Assembly: GCA_028293465.1 (NCBI GenBank)
Contig: JAQGOT010000111.1
Span: 1 to 9,745, forward strand
From: Pedosphaera sp.
Lineage (GTDB): Bacteria > Verrucomicrobiota > Verrucomicrobiia > Limisphaerales > Pedosphaeraceae
Reading direction: 5' to 3'
DNA length: 9,745 bases
Below are positions 1 through 6,142 of this stretch, piece after piece. The notes beneath the pieces are model-generated. The model was not told where the DNA came from and ran no database searches. It saw only the letters and a list, made by a program, of their open reading frames with translations. Every line of letters begins with the position of its first letter. Positions within the stretch are counted from its first letter, which is position 1. Position numbers and translations under genes: made by a program.

Positions 1-590
1 GAATAATTCTGCTGGTCCTGATAGAGTTGGGCGAGATGGAACCGGCAGATGGCGTCAAAGGGATGATCGCGCCCCACCTTGGTATCCACGACTTCCTGCG
101 CTTCGAGCAGATACTTTTCCGCCTCGCCGTAATTAAGAAGGTTCTTGCAAGCGTTCCCCAGAGCCAGCAGGCACTCGGCTTCGGTGAGCCGGTTCGGGTC
201 GCCACGGCGAATGGCGAGCGCTCGGCGAATGGCGAGCGCTCGGCGAAAGAGCGGTTCCGCCGCGGTGAAATCTCCGGTAGCCGCACGGAAGGTTCCGAGA
301 TCGCTGAGGCTTTCTGCCAACCGGTAATCCTTTGAATCGAACTTTTCCGCCTCGCTCAGAGCGGCTTGCAGAAAGGCCTCCGCTTCGGGGGCCTTCCCTT
401 GGGCCATCGCCTTTTGTCCTTCATCACGATTCTTTTGCCAGGCTTTCGCGTTTGGTTTACCGCGCGATTTGCCTGCATTTGCAGCGCTTGGGATCATCGG
501 CTCGGCCGTTTGGGCCGGGATGGGAATCGAGAGAAAGAGTTGCCCGGTCGCGACCAGGACCAAGAAGAACCGAGCCGTAGTTGTTTTCAT
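1..590 (-). CDS. Secreted TPR-repeat protein (C-terminus beyond window)
   Basis: The reading frame is open from an ATG at 590 down to position 1, giving 196 residues before the edge; the stop lies outside. The N-terminus (MKTTTARFFLVLVATG, then a hydrophobic stretch ending near PAQTA) looks like a Sec signal peptide, so export is inferred. The rest is helical TPR sequence with the usual small/large pattern (for example AEAFLQAALSEAEKF, AAEPLFRRALAIRR). It is a clear paralog of the next gene upstream (683-2176): both share NxKAWxKNR, the DYRLAxSLxDLG block and AAEPLxRRA in the same order. TPRs of this kinesin-light-chain-like type act as protein-binding scaffolds; the partner is unknown. An in-frame ATG 12 bp upstream (602) is an equally possible start, and neither has a clear Shine-Dalgarno sequence. 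The gene follows its paralog after 92 bp on the same strand, so co-transcription is possible. Confidence 0.85.
   Translation of the reverse strand, partial: MKTTTARFFLVLVATGQLFLSIPIPAQTAEPMIPSAANAGKSRGKPNAKAWQKNRDEGQKAMAQGKAPEAEAFLQAALSEAEKFDSKDYRLAESLSDLGTFRAATGDFTAAEPLFRRALAIRRALAIRRGDPNRLTEAECLLALGNACKNLLNYGEAEKYLLEAQEVVDTKVGRDHPFDAICRFHLAQLYQDQQNY
205..246. repeat. 18-bp in-frame tandem duplication inside TPR gene
   Basis: The unit CGGCGAATGGCGAGCGCT occurs twice without a mismatch (205-222 and 223-240), followed by the first six bases of a third copy. On the coding (minus) strand it gives a repeated ALAIRR hexapeptide (RRALAIRRALAIRR). The paralog at 683-2176 has only one such unit at the matching place, so the extra six residues look like a recent in-frame expansion lengthening a TPR helix. 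Confidence 0.9.
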
Positions 591-682
591 GTTAAAGTTC
601 ATAGATTTGCCATTCGCGTGAAAGTTCAGTCGTTGCCGATTTATCGGTGTTTGGAAAGGGTTGGACGGCTCAGACTGAATAA

Positions 683-2176
683 TCATCTGGCTTGTGCCTT
701 TTGTATGCCTGTCACCCGAGCCTCGATCAAAACCGCTTCCGAATCGCGGTTTTTCTTGTGCAGGAGCGCGGCGTAATTTTCCAGCGGTTTGAGGACGGCT
801 TTGTTATTGGGGCCGAACATCTTTTCGTAAATGGCGATTTGCCGTTGGTAAACTGCTTCCAATTCGGGATCGTGGCCCCATTTGGTGTAGAGAATGGCTT
901 GGTCGGAGAGCATGGGTGAGAGCGCCACGCCGACCCCCTGGTATTTTTCGGTTCTCGCCACCAACCGACGGTAAAGCGGTTCAGCTTCCTGGTATCGGCC
1001 GTGGGCCAGGTAAAATCTGGCCAATTCCAGCAGGGTTTCCGCGGCTTCATCACTGTCCGGTCCCAACGCTTTCTCGGCGGTGGCGACGGTGTGCTGGTGG
1101 AGGGCTTCGGCTTCCGCAATCTTTTGCTCCTTCTCATATAGTGAAGCCAGCGTGGCCTGGGGTTTGAAGGAGTTGCGGTGTTTTGGGCTCAGGGATTTCT
1201 CCTGCAACCGGATCGAGTGTTTCAAAATGGCTTCCGCCCCCGCGTAATTTGTCTGGGCCAGATAGACGTTGACCAAGCGGCCCAGGCTGGCTTCGAGGGA
1301 GGGAGAGCCTTTAGCCGCTTGGTTCTCCACCATCTTCAGCGACTGCTTGAAATAGGACTCCGCCTCAGCCAACCGGTTTTGTCTGGCACACAGCATCCCG
1401 AGGCGGCTTAACGTTTCCAGCGTGCAAGCGTCGTTTGGTCGATAGATAACACGAGCGGCGTTGTCGCCACCCGGTGTGAAGCCGGGGCCTGGAATAGCTT
1501 CACCACCAAAGAGAGCAGTGTCGGTGCCCATGACGCCTCCGCCGACCACGGAGGTTTGGCAATGGAGCAGCACGCTCTTGAAAAGAGGTTCCGCGAGGGA
1601 ATCCTTTTTCAGATCGTCATAAAGGGCGGCTCGATGGAACATGCAAATAACGGCGTAAGGATGATAGAGCCCCAGTTTCAACTCCAACGCTTCCTGGGCG
1701 CGGAGATAGGCTTTTTCCGCTTCGTCATTTTTGCCGAGTTTTTGGCAGACGGTGCCAAAGTCGATCAGGCAACCGGCTTCGGCGAGAAAATTGGGATCTT
1801 GTCGGCGCATCGTGGCGGCGCGGCGCAGCAACGGTTCGGCCGCGGAAAGGTTCTCGGTGGCGGCATAGAGGGCGCCGAGATCCTGGAGGCTGGCGGCCAG
1901 GCGATAATCAGTGGCATCGAATTTCTGCGCTTCATCCAGGGCGGCGCGAAAGAACGTTTCCGCTGCCTGAGCCTCACCTTCATCCCGCGCTTTCTTTCCC
2001 GCCGCGCGGTTCTTTTTCCAAGCTTTGACATTGGGCTTGGTGCGCACCTGGTTGACCGACCCGGTGTCTGGGACCGCATCCGCGGCACGAGCTTGTAGGG
2101 TGGGTGAAGCAAAAAGCAACGAAGCAAAACTAAGTGCGAGGAGCAGTCGACCCGAGGGCAGATGGCGGTGAATCAT
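683..2176 (-). CDS. Secreted kinesin-light-chain-like TPR protein
   Basis: This is a 497-residue protein. Residues 1-32 form a signal peptide (basic start, LLLALSFASLLFA core, AxA-type site near QARAA), so it probably works in the periplasm or outside the cell. The mature part is built of TPR units: about residues 48-205 give four units (e.g. AAEPLLRRAATMRR), and about 250-490 give several longer units of the kinesin-light-chain kind (e.g. YQEAEPLYRRLVARTEK, EAVYQRQIAIYEKMFGPNN). Between the two blocks, roughly residues 210-250, lies a Gly/Pro-rich segment (VVGGGVMGTDTALFGGEAIP onward) that does not fit the TPR pattern and may be a flexible linker. A role as a protein-interaction scaffold is inferred from the family; no catalytic domain is seen. 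It is the upstream member of a tandem paralog pair. The start is the first ATG before the signal peptide; no Shine-Dalgarno sequence is visible. Confidence 0.9.
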   Translation of the reverse strand: MIHRHLPSGRLLLALSFASLLFASPTLQARAADAVPDTGSVNQVRTKPNVKAWKKNRAAGKKARDEGEAQAAETFFRAALDEAQKFDATDYRLAASLQDLGALYAATENLSAAEPLLRRAATMRRQDPNFLAEAGCLIDFGTVCQKLGKNDEAEKAYLRAQEALELKLGLYHPYAVICMFHRAALYDDLKKDSLAEPLFKSVLLHCQTSVVGGGVMGTDTALFGGEAIPGPGFTPGGDNAARVIYRPNDACTLETLSRLGMLCARQNRLAEAESYFKQSLKMVENQAAKGSPSLEASLGRLVNVYLAQTNYAGAEAILKHSIRLQEKSLSPKHRNSFKPQATLASLYEKEQKIAEAEALHQHTVATAEKALGPDSDEAAETLLELARFYLAHGRYQEAEPLYRRLVARTEKYQGVGVALSPMLSDQAILYTKWGHDPELEAVYQRQIAIYEKMFGPNNKAVLKPLENYAALLHKKNRDSEAVLIEARVTGIQKAQAR

Positions 2177-2558
2177 TTTTGAAAAGGTGTGATTTATTGA
2201 AGCGGTTCGGGCAGGGCGGGTTCGCGCGGTTCTGTTTCACGCCGGGCTTACTTTGGCTGCTTCAATATTCAAGCGCCTGTTGTAGCGTCCCGATGGGCAT
2301 TGGCAAGTCTCAAACGTAGGCGGGGTCTCCTGGCGGGGATAACATCAGCGAGCTTTGTCTAATCAATCGCATGATCGCTGTTTGGCCGGCCAGAGATGAC
2401 TTGCCTCCAACACCCGGTCCAATGGGCTGCTGTGAACCTGGGGGGGCGGGAGGTTTAATAATTGCTGTTCGAGGATTTTATTGATGCCGGCAAACATAAC
2501 TTCGGCAGGCCAACGCTTCGCACCTTGGTTGCGCAAGCCGCCACGCCGAGGAATCGGA
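2177..2558. other. Intergenic stretch without convincing gene
   Basis: These 382 bp separate the TPR genes from the zinc-ribbon gene, all on the minus strand, and should contain the TPR promoter. What can be seen: an imperfect palindrome GCTTCAATATTCAAGC at 2259-2274 (14 of 16 positions symmetric), a run of seven G at 2440-2446 followed by CGGGAGG, and one copy of a 15-bp direct repeat at 2300-2314. A 67-codon minus-strand frame (2363-2566) begins with TTG, overlaps the end of the zinc-ribbon gene and shows no recognisable motif; I do not call it a gene. No promoter could be assigned with confidence. Confidence 0.5.
2300..2314. repeat. 15-bp direct repeat, copy 1
   Basis: TTGGCAAGTCTCAAA recurs exactly at 2781-2795, about 480 bp away, with no similarity extending beyond the 15 bases. 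Copy 1 is intergenic. It may mark the end of a dispersed intergenic element or be chance. Confidence 0.5.
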
Positions 2559-2777
2559 TCAATCAAAATCCGAACAGCTCATGAAATAGTTACAGCGGGG
2601 ACAGCGCAGCTTGCAGCGTTCGTTATGCAGTTCGTGGCTGCAGCGGGGGCACCACCGCCAGTATTCGCCGGACGAGTCCCCGGCGGACAGGGGGCAGGCT
2701 TCAGCTGCGTGTTTGGGTTCGCGCTCGGCTCTGGGGTTGGCTTCAACTTGCACTGGAGTTTTGTAGAGTTGTGACAT
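2559..2777 (-). CDS. Small zinc-ribbon protein with CKLRCPRC motif
   Basis: From the ATG at 2777 this is 72 residues. The C-terminal third is a dense cysteine motif: WCPRC, then HNERCKLRCPRC, then YFMSCSDFD at the very end. The two CPRC knuckles (C43/C46 and C59/C62 from this start) fit a treble-clef or zinc-ribbon site; C55 and C68 are extra. I have seen similar CKLxCxxCxYFxxCSDF endings in small unnamed proteins of Verrucomicrobiota and Planctomycetota, but the function is not known to me; zinc binding is inferred. The N-terminal part is polar and probably disordered. The frame is open further upstream, and a TTG at 2846 (95 residues, with AGGGA about 9 bp ahead) is an alternative start. 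The gene is divergent from the hydrolase at 2928, with a shared promoter region of 80-150 bp. Confidence 0.72.
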   Translation of the reverse strand: MSQLYKTPVQVEANPRAEREPKHAAEACPLSAGDSSGEYWRWCPRCSHELHNERCKLRCPRCNYFMSCSDFD

Positions 2778-2780
2778 GCG

Positions 2781-2795
2781 TTGGCAAGTCTCAAA
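2781..2795. repeat. 15-bp direct repeat, copy 2
   Basis: This is an exact copy of TTGGCAAGTCTCAAA from 2300-2314. It lies just upstream of the ATG chosen for the zinc-ribbon gene, or within its first codons (coding FETCQ) if the TTG start at 2846 is used. Confidence 0.5.
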
Positions 2796-2910
2796 GGCGG
2801 TCGTATATTCAAAGATGTTTTGCTGCAACTGGGGCTTACACACCAAATGACATCTTCCCTGGCATGTCTTATAGAGGAGTGGTATTGCGGTTCGGTCCTG
2901 CCGGGTGAAT

Positions 2911-2916
2911 TATAAT
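2911..2916 (+). promoter_or_regulatory. Candidate -10 box (TATAAT) of the hydrolase gene
   Basis: A perfect TATAAT lies 11 bp before the ATG at 2928. The best upstream hexamer, TTGCGG at 2885-2890, is 20 bp away, too far for an ideal -35. If the box is used, transcription would start only about 5 bp before the ATG, giving an almost leaderless mRNA. Confidence 0.35.
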
Positions 2917-2927
2917 GGGAATTGAAT

Positions 2928-3722
2928 ATGTTTCGCTGGTTTGAACATGGACGGGTATATCGTCCCACCAAGGAGTGGGAAGCTTCGGGGGCCGAGGTGG
3001 GCCGCCCGTGGGAAGACTTTTATTTCGACGCCACGGACGGGGTGCGCCTGAACGGCTGGTTTTTTTCGGCGGTGGCGGATTCACCGCGCAGCCAAAAGGT
3101 TCTGCTGGTCTGTCATGGCAACGGGGGGAACGTGAGCCACCGCGTGGAGCTTTGCCGGGTGCTCTTGCGAACCGGGATGAACGTGATGGTTTTTGATTAT
3201 CGGGGGTATGGACGCAGTCACGGCCGGCCGGACGAGGAGGGGACGTATCGCGACACCCAAGCCGCCCATCGCTGGTTGCAACAGCGCGGCTTTGAGGCGC
3301 CAAACATCATAACGTATGGGGAATCGCTGGGGGGCGGCATCGCCAGTGAACTGGCATTGCGCGAAGTGATTGGCGGCCTGGTTTTGCAATGCACGTTTAC
3401 CAGCATCCCGGACCTCGGCAGGGAATTCTATCCCTGGCTGCCGGTGCGCTGGCTGAGCACGATCAAGTACGACACCTTGAGCAAGTTGTCGCGGGTGAAG
3501 GCGCCGGTGCTGGTCATGCACAGCCGCAATGACCGCATGATCCGATTTCATCATGCCGAGCGGAATTTTGCGGCGGCGAACGAACCCAAATTGTTCTGGG
3601 AAACCAACGGCGATCACAACTACTCGCTCTCGGCGGATCATGAACGGTGTTGGGAGGGGTTGGAGAAATTTTTGGAAATGCTGGGGGAAGCCCCGGGGCG
3701 GGCGACGGCCGTGGTGAAATAG
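2928..3722 (+). CDS. Alpha/beta hydrolase, BEM46/ABHD13 type
   Basis: A 264-residue serine hydrolase with the alpha/beta fold. Numbered from this ATG: the oxyanion-loop motif CHGNGGN is near 62-68, the strand-turn VFDYRGYGRS near 88-97, the nucleophile elbow GESLGG has Ser133, the acid is Asp202 in HSRNDRMI, and the general base is His230 in GDHN. All three triad residues are present in the right order, so the enzyme should be active, most likely as an esterase, thioesterase or lipase-like hydrolase; the substrate cannot be told. The family includes yeast BEM46 and E. coli YfhR-like proteins. The N-terminus (MFRWFEHGRVYRPT) has no clear signal peptide. An in-frame TTG two codons upstream is less likely; GGGA lies 7 bp ahead of the ATG. 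The gene faces the small membrane-protein gene at 3800 across 77 bp. Confidence 0.93.
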   Translation: MFRWFEHGRVYRPTKEWEASGAEVGRPWEDFYFDATDGVRLNGWFFSAVADSPRSQKVLLVCHGNGGNVSHRVELCRVLLRTGMNVMVFDYRGYGRSHGRPDEEGTYRDTQAAHRWLQQRGFEAPNIITYGESLGGGIASELALREVIGGLVLQCTFTSIPDLGREFYPWLPVRWLSTIKYDTLSKLSRVKAPVLVMHSRNDRMIRFHHAERNFAAANEPKLFWETNGDHNYSLSADHERCWEGLEKFLEMLGEAPGRATAVVK

Positions 3723-3799
3723 GTGGTGGCGAGCGCGGGGGGCGGTTTCTTCAATCGGATAGGAAACGCTCCGGTTATGCTTGAAGATTAGCAAGTCAG

Positions 3800-4012
3800 C
3801 TACGTGCCGCGATCACCCCCGCCCAATTCCTCCTGGCTTGGCAACCGACCCGTCTTCTTCTCAAACTCCTTAATTGCGTGGACGCAGTCCTTCATATCGG
3901 CAAGCTCCATCTTGTTTTTGTTGATCTGTTTCCCGCTCAGGAGAAGAAGCAGCGAAATAAGGCTGAAAAGCACGGCAAGCGCGAGGCAAACGAATCGTAG
4001 TGCGGTCTTCAT
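3800..4012 (-). CDS. Small single-helix membrane protein
   Basis: 70 residues from the ATG at 4012. Residues 2-27 are MKTALRF followed by a strong hydrophobic stretch (VCLALAVLFSLISLLLLL), either a membrane anchor or an uncleaved signal. The remaining part is polar and ends with CVHAIKEFEKKTGRLPSQEE. The pattern of an amphipathic helix followed by K.TGRLPS resembles the C-terminal region of pseudopilin-like proteins common in Verrucomicrobiota, but the N-terminal prepilin motif is missing, so this is only a loose likeness. The frame could start 11 codons earlier (4045), but that adds a charged, non-hydrophobic lead; the shorter start is preferred. The function is unknown. It converges with the hydrolase gene. 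Confidence 0.6.
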   Translation of the reverse strand: MKTALRFVCLALAVLFSLISLLLLLSGKQINKNKMELADMKDCVHAIKEFEKKTGRLPSQEELGGGDRGT

Positions 4013-4309
4013 GTTCAGGTGGTCCAGAGGGTGTCTCGATCCCATTACTGCTCCGAAAGAAAAATCTTAGCAACTCACGCAATGGGCCACAACTGCTATA
4101 GCTCCCTAAAACCTCCTGCTTTGGGACTGCTAATGATGACCGCCGCTGAAACCTCTGGAGGGCATGCTCCAAACTTTGCAGGCCGTACCGGGCATCACGA
4201 AATGTGCTTGAGTTTCGGCGGGGGTTAGGACGAAAATGTCAGCGCCGACAACGAGCGCCGGGGCGGTGTGCCGCGGGCTGCCACGGCAAAACTGGGAACC
4301 CCCATTATC
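4013..4309. other. Intergenic region between divergent genes
   Basis: These 297 bp lie between the small membrane protein (minus) and the unknown gene at 4310 (plus), so promoters for both are expected here. A short hairpin TGGAG-ggcatg-CTCCA is visible around 4156-4171. No RNA gene and no clear promoter hexamer pair was recognised. The short frames on both strands show no protein-like pattern. Confidence 0.4.
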
Positions 4310-5143
4310 ATGTCATACGCCGTGATGCAAAAAACCCTGGAGCCACCCACGGTGGAGCAGCTCAAGGGCGCGTTTCGCGGCATACCGGGGTTGACGCCGA
4401 TGGACGCGTACACGCTGGGCAAGGACGCGTTTGGGATCCTGGTAAAGCACTTTCCCCTGGAGAGGGCCTCGGCTTTGCAAGCGGCGCTGGCGGCGCAAGG
4501 CATCGAAACTGAGGTTGTGGATGAAGCCAGCTTGCCGGAAATGCCCCCGGGGCGGCATGTGAACTGTCTGGCGTGCACGCCGGAGGCGTTGATGGTTTCC
4601 GATCCGCTCGGCCGGAGCTTTCCTCTGGAATGGAAAAACATTTTGCTGATTGCCGCCGGGAAAGTTCCGGTGGTGGAATTCAAGCAAGCGCAGACTGCGA
4701 CTTATGTGCCGCAGAACAACTCCACCTCTCCGGCGATCGATACAATCATTCATGATCCCTTTTTTGGATTGGGGATCCCGAGCGCACGCGCAACGCCCGC
4801 CACCTCGGTCGATTTTCAAACGAAGGAGAGCCGGCCGGAACGGTTGCTCCTGGAGGTGGTGATCAGCCGCGCGGCACTGCGTTACAGCGTGGAGGCGGAC
4901 AGATCGGCGCCGCAACTGTTTCAATATCTGGGTGAACGGCGGACGAACAATCTGGTGAAGAATTTCGGAATCTTAATCCAAGATTTGACGAACCATGCGC
5001 CGCAGGCTGCGATCAACCGGGGTGCTTACTATTTGCGGGAGAATGCGCCGGAGCCACTGACCTACCCGAGCAAGAACGCTTTTTACGAGGAAATCATCTG
5101 GCTGCTGTGGCAATTGGCGCGCAACGAATCGGCGCCAGGGTGA
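4310..5143 (+). CDS. Conserved-looking hypothetical protein, 277 residues
   Basis: I do not recognise the family. The composition is that of a soluble cytoplasmic protein: no signal peptide and no membrane helix. Residues 1-80 form an alternating helix/strand unit (TVEQLKGAFRGIPGLTPMDA ... ASALQAALAAQGIETEVVDE) in which ERASALQAALAAQGIETEVV looks like a ferredoxin-like or L12-C-terminal-like half-repeat. About residues 85-130 (LMVSDPLGRSFPLEWKNILL, then AAGKVPVVEF) are strand-rich and could be a PH-like fold. The C-terminal half is helical with a Trp-rich end (EEIIWLLWQLARNESAPG). The start is the ATG at 4310; a GTG at 4268 and an ATG at 4325 are alternatives. No Shine-Dalgarno sequence is seen. 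The gene converges with the HIT gene, leaving only 13 bp between the stops. Confidence 0.8.
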   Translation: MSYAVMQKTLEPPTVEQLKGAFRGIPGLTPMDAYTLGKDAFGILVKHFPLERASALQAALAAQGIETEVVDEASLPEMPPGRHVNCLACTPEALMVSDPLGRSFPLEWKNILLIAAGKVPVVEFKQAQTATYVPQNNSTSPAIDTIIHDPFFGLGIPSARATPATSVDFQTKESRPERLLLEVVISRAALRYSVEADRSAPQLFQYLGERRTNNLVKNFGILIQDLTNHAPQAAINRGAYYLRENAPEPLTYPSKNAFYEEIIWLLWQLARNESAPG

Positions 5144-5156
5144 CCTATACCAGTTT

Positions 5157-5495
5157 TCAGCCGGGCGGCCAGGCGAGGGGGCGACCGCCGAGGATGTGAC
5201 AGTGCAGGTGCGGAACGGATTCGCCGGCGTCCGGACCGTTATTGATGACGAGCCGGTAACCGCTCTCCTTCAAGCCCAGCTTGTTCGCGACTTCCACGGC
5301 CTTGAGCAACAAGTGGCCCAGCACCTTTTCGTCTTCCGGTTGGGCGTCGCTGATGCGGGGAATAGGCTTCTTGGGCACGATGAGGACATGGACAGGCGCG
5401 TGCGGTTTGAGGTCGCGGAAGGCGAGGACCTGGTCGTCTTCGTAAACAATGTTCGCCGGGATTTCCCGGGCGATGATTTTTTCAAAGAGTGTCAT
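5157..5495 (-). CDS. hinT: HIT family nucleotide hydrolase, HinT-like
   Basis: 112 residues, the usual length of bacterial HinT. The N-terminus MTLFEKIIAREIPANIVYED is typical of the family, followed by VLAFRDLKPHAPVHVLIVPK. The histidine triad HLHCHILGGR occupies residues 96-105 with His96, His98 and His100; by comparison with human HINT1, His98 is the nucleophile. The end (PLAWPPG) is also characteristic. The family hydrolyses purine nucleoside phosphoramidates such as adenylated amines in the cytoplasm; the physiological substrate is usually unclear. Cys99 between the histidines is where many homologs have Leu, a mild variation. The gene lies 86 bp downstream of the 186-residue unknown gene on the same strand and may be the last gene of the nrdR operon. 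No terminator was seen in the 13 bp between it and the convergent gene. Confidence 0.96.
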   Translation of the reverse strand: MTLFEKIIAREIPANIVYEDDQVLAFRDLKPHAPVHVLIVPKKPIPRISDAQPEDEKVLGHLLLKAVEVANKLGLKESGYRLVINNGPDAGESVPHLHCHILGGRPLAWPPG

Positions 5496-5581
5496 AAACT
5501 TGAAGTGTAATGATCAGCAAGTCAGGGTGATCGTGCGTTCCTTTTCGGCAATCCGCATTTTGCACTCTACCTGCTGCCGGC

Positions 5582-6142
5582 TTACTTCACAACCAGGGCG
5601 CAGTTGGTGCCGGCATTCTCGCGGAACATGCAGGTGCGCAGGAATTCCACAATTTGATCCTGCAAGGTCTGACAGCGGCTGGTCCAGCGGCGGGCGCCGG
5701 TCAATTGCTTGACGCAGCCGCGCAAACCCTGAAAGCAGAGCAGTTGCGGGGATTGTTGCAGTTGCGCGCGCAACTCGTCGCGCAAGCGCGGAAAGAAAAA
5801 GAGTTCGCAGCCTTTGCCCGACTCGGCGACCAACTCGCACAGGTCCGACTTCACCACCAACGGGGTGGGGTCAAGGTTCGCGTCCGTTGATGAGGCGTCC
5901 AGCTTGAAGCCGCGCAGGACGCGTTCCAAGGCCAGGGAAAACTCGGCCACGGTCACCGATTCGCGGCCCAGCTCGTCGCGGAAATAATGGAACACGGCGG
6001 CGGCGGCGTGCTTGATGAATTCCTGGTCAAAGTCGGTGGCGGTGTCGCCCATCAACTCGACCGAAATCATTTCGGCGGAATAGGGGACGCCTTCCCCGGT
6101 GGCAGTCCGAAACACGAGGCAATCTTCGGCCAATAAGATCAT
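5582..6142 (-). CDS. Cysteine-rich unknown protein coupled to nrdR
   Basis: 186 residues, no signal peptide or membrane helix. The ATG overlaps the nrdR stop as ATGA, so translation is probably coupled and the two are one transcript. Eight cysteines (8, 102, 112, 136, 143, 157, 171, 181) are present, seven of them in the C-terminal 85 residues and without a regular CxxC pattern. The N-terminal 80 residues (VPYSAEMISVELMG ... AAAVFHYFRDEL ... AEFSLALERVLRGF) follow a helix order loosely like that of the ATP-cone of NrdR, but the KRDG nucleotide-binding signature is absent; this is a weak visual likeness. The context suggests a role linked to deoxynucleotide synthesis or its control, but that is inference from position alone. 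I know no named family. Confidence 0.82.
   Translation of the reverse strand: MILLAEDCLVFRTATGEGVPYSAEMISVELMGDTATDFDQEFIKHAAAAVFHYFRDELGRESVTVAEFSLALERVLRGFKLDASSTDANLDPTPLVVKSDLCELVAESGKGCELFFFPRLRDELRAQLQQSPQLLCFQGLRGCVKQLTGARRWTSRCQTLQDQIVEFLRTCMFRENAGTNCALVVK

Noticed and set aside
637..648. Short inverted repeat CCGAT-tt-ATCGG between the two TPR genes
   Set aside because: The loop is only two bases and no T-run follows; it is too short to call a terminator or operator.
1556..2098. Plus-strand open frame of 180 codons opposite the TPR gene
   Set aside because: Its length is a by-product of the GC-rich TPR coding sequence on the other strand; no motif or signal supports it.
2363..2566. 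67-codon minus-strand frame overlapping the zinc-ribbon gene end
   Set aside because: TTG start, no ribosome site, no recognisable domain and an atypical composition; it could be a real small gene but the sequence gives no support.
2556..2573. Hairpin CGGAT/ATCCG at the stop of the zinc-ribbon gene
   Set aside because: Five-bp stem without a T-run, overlapping the coding end; likely chance.
3081..3794. Long minus-strand open frame (237 codons) opposite the hydrolase gene
   Set aside because: It is antisense to a gene with a complete catalytic triad, is low in protein-like pattern (many His/Arg/Pro) and is explained by codon bias on the other strand.
4204..4512. Plus-strand frame overlapping the start of the 277-residue gene
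   Set aside because: Gly/Arg-rich shadow in another frame of a longer and better-patterned gene.
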